A DNA stretch of 64,000 nt from Apostichopus japonicus (Eukaryota > Echinodermata > Holothuroidea > Aspidochirotida > Stichopodidae), in contig NC_092573.1 of NCBI RefSeq assembly GCF_037975245.1, positions 21,545,265-21,609,264 on the forward strand, read 5' to 3'. Positions 62,607 through 64,000 of this stretch are shown piece by piece (position 1 is the stretch's first letter; every line of letters begins with the position of its first letter). The position numbers were made by a program, and so were the translations under genes. The notes under the pieces are model-generated. The model searched no databases. It saw only the letters and a program-made list of their open reading frames with translations, and was not told where the DNA came from.

Positions 62607-62792
62607 GTGTCCTGGTGGAAGGGCAAAGTTGTCCAAGCTAATAAGATAATACTTGTAGACACTTTGGGTGATACAATGACCGGTTCATACAGAGAAAGGG
62701 GAGGGGTGGGGTTTAGTTTACTGATCAAAAGGTTACCAGTTCTCACTAGACACAGAAGAGCAAGAGTACTGATATTGGGAAGTGACGGACAG
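62607..62792 (+). CDS. Candidate internal exon, possible Ig-like
   Basis: A 186-nt plus-strand block lies between an acceptor with a pyrimidine-rich tract (tttactattttag) and a donor (CAG|gtaacc). It is open for exactly 62 codons, phase 0 at both ends. It starts VSWWKGKVVQANKIILVDTL and later reads GVGFSLLIKRLPVL and VLILGSDGQ. W-W-K-x-K and the SLLI strand resemble an immunoglobulin fold, but the expected YxC near the end is absent. The minus strand is open here too. The best-bounded of the unassigned exon candidates. Confidence 0.38.
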
Positions 62793-63159
62793 GTAACCAA
62801 AATTCAATATTTTTTTTGGGGGGGGGGGAATAAAACATATCAAGCTTCTTCAAATAGTAGAGTGAAGACAGAATAAATTTGAATATATTTAATGCTGATC
62901 ACAGAATCAATTTTTGTCCTTTCCTCCCATCCTCACCTCCCCCCCCCCCCCCCCGTCCTCCCATTGCCTCCCCTTACTCCCTCTTGTAAGAATTGAGAAT
63001 TTTGCCATATCTTCTCAGGCTCAGGCTACATTATTTATCAATGTTCAACATGAAGTTGTAAACAGATATACACACAGTACTTAAAACAATCAACAATTGC
63101 AAACTTGCTGATGCCTTTTCCATTAAAAACATGATCGATAATTCTTCGCCAAGAAAGCA

Positions 63160-63600
63160 GGCGTCATAAAGCTGTTTACAAATCAAATTAAATTCCAGAG
63201 TACGGTCAGGCCTTGAGTCGACTGAAAATTCTTTCCCATTAACTGCCATCTGATTTTTTCTACCTCTTCCTAATGAACGATATGCCATTATGACAGTTTA
63301 AGTGCATCGGTAAATAAACTGCGCTTAAAATTACCAAACACGCTCCCTCCATAGCTTGGAACGGGTCACTGAAATCGATGGCAATGGAGAGAATAATTCC
63401 CCCCCAAATTTTCGACGAATTAACCGTCTGCTAAAAAGTCCGAAAAAGATGAGAGACACGTACCGTACGTTTCTCAAACCGTCTCGTTTACTAAGGGTGA
63501 AACGAGGAGAGAAGAAGAAAAAACCTCGGAGGTGCAGAATGAGAGACGGTGCGTCATTCCTTTGGCAATTCGATTTCAAATTCTTCTTTTTCTCTCCCAT
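63160..63600. promoter_or_regulatory. CpG-richer tract near right edge
   Basis: This stretch has several CpG and balanced composition, with open frames on both strands (minus 63031-63288 and 63331-63600; plus 63356-63607). None shows a family motif. A promoter or first exon of a gene on either strand is possible. Confidence 0.22.
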
Positions 63601-64000
63601 TGTATGAGGGGGGAGGGAGGGGGGGATGTCATCTCTCTTTTGAAAGTGAATTTGTCATATTGTCTGTAAGTAAATAAGGATCTTCATCCATGCTTACATT
63701 ACGAGTGATCCTGATCGACAAGGTTTCTGATAGCAGAAGTAACTAAATGTAAGAAAAAACTCAATGTAAGAAAAAACTCAATTAACTTTATGTAGACATG
63801 TCTGTGTGTCAGAAAAGACAGGGTGCAACGAGAGGTGCATTCTTGGAAGGGGCAAGAATGCGATGATGGTTAACGAATGAAAAGGTGAAACTGGCGTGTT
63901 CGAACGCATCTTACATTCCAATTGAACTGGAAAAGTAAATTTATTCATGACCCTAAACCTATTCATATTCCAACAGTTTCCAGAGGTTGGAAACAAACTG

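Noticed and set aside
1-64000. tRNA genes (search for B-box GGTTCGANTCC and cloverleaf context)
   Set aside because: No B-box with a matching A-box at proper spacing was seen on either strand by eye; a covariance-model scan would be decisive.

Overview
The window looks like nuclear DNA from an invertebrate animal. It is AT-rich and intron-dominated, dense in tandem repeats, (TA)n microsatellites and long G or C homopolymers, and carries small hAT-type elements and a decayed LINE. The two sequences I can assign by homology are single exons of animal gene families: an X11/Mint (APBA) PTB-domain exon and an ADAMTS disintegrin/thrombospondin exon. An echinoderm-like marine deuterostome would fit, but that is inference. 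Nothing looks prokaryotic: no operons, no Shine-Dalgarno-led genes, no long ORFs. At this base composition chance alone gives ORFs of about 130 codons among the six frames, so the longest ones here (131-154 codons) are not evidence of genes.

Layout. 1-8.7 kb: AT-rich DNA with two small tandem repeats, a possible hAT-like MITE and two phase-compatible minus-strand candidate exons (6.6 and 5.6 kb), next to a CpG-richer tract (6.64-8.73 kb) that could be a promoter or 5' leader. 8.9-11.1 kb: three minisatellites and a weak plus-strand exon candidate. 12-18 kb: a weak minus-strand exon candidate, a run of TTGCCATGG motifs and a perfect RFX X-box. 18.8 kb: the plus-strand ADAMTS-type exon, whose two halves lie in different frames. 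25.5-26.0 kb: the 3' end of a decayed LINE with an A-rich tail. 29.6 kb: the minus-strand Mint PTB exon. 32-39 kb: two minisatellites, a hAT MITE with target-site duplication and a second X-box-like palindrome. 39.9-42.4 kb: a 2.6-kb mosaic array loaded with AGGTCA half-sites. 42.9 kb: a plus-strand candidate first coding exon. 45.1-45.9 kb: a segmental duplication in which one copy carries a hAT insertion and the other preserves the empty site. 48.5 kb: a minus-strand candidate first coding exon, phase-compatible with the PTB exon, beside a CpG-richer tract. 55.6 kb: another X-box. 56.9 and 62.0 kb: two inverted-repeat elements. 60.1 and 62.6 kb: two phase-compatible plus-strand candidate exons.

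The genes cannot be joined into whole proteins from this window. The best model is a large-intron Mint-like gene on the minus strand around 29-49 kb, an ADAMTS-like exon on the plus strand, and fragments of one to three further genes. I found no tRNA, rRNA, CRISPR array or intact transposase/polymerase gene.
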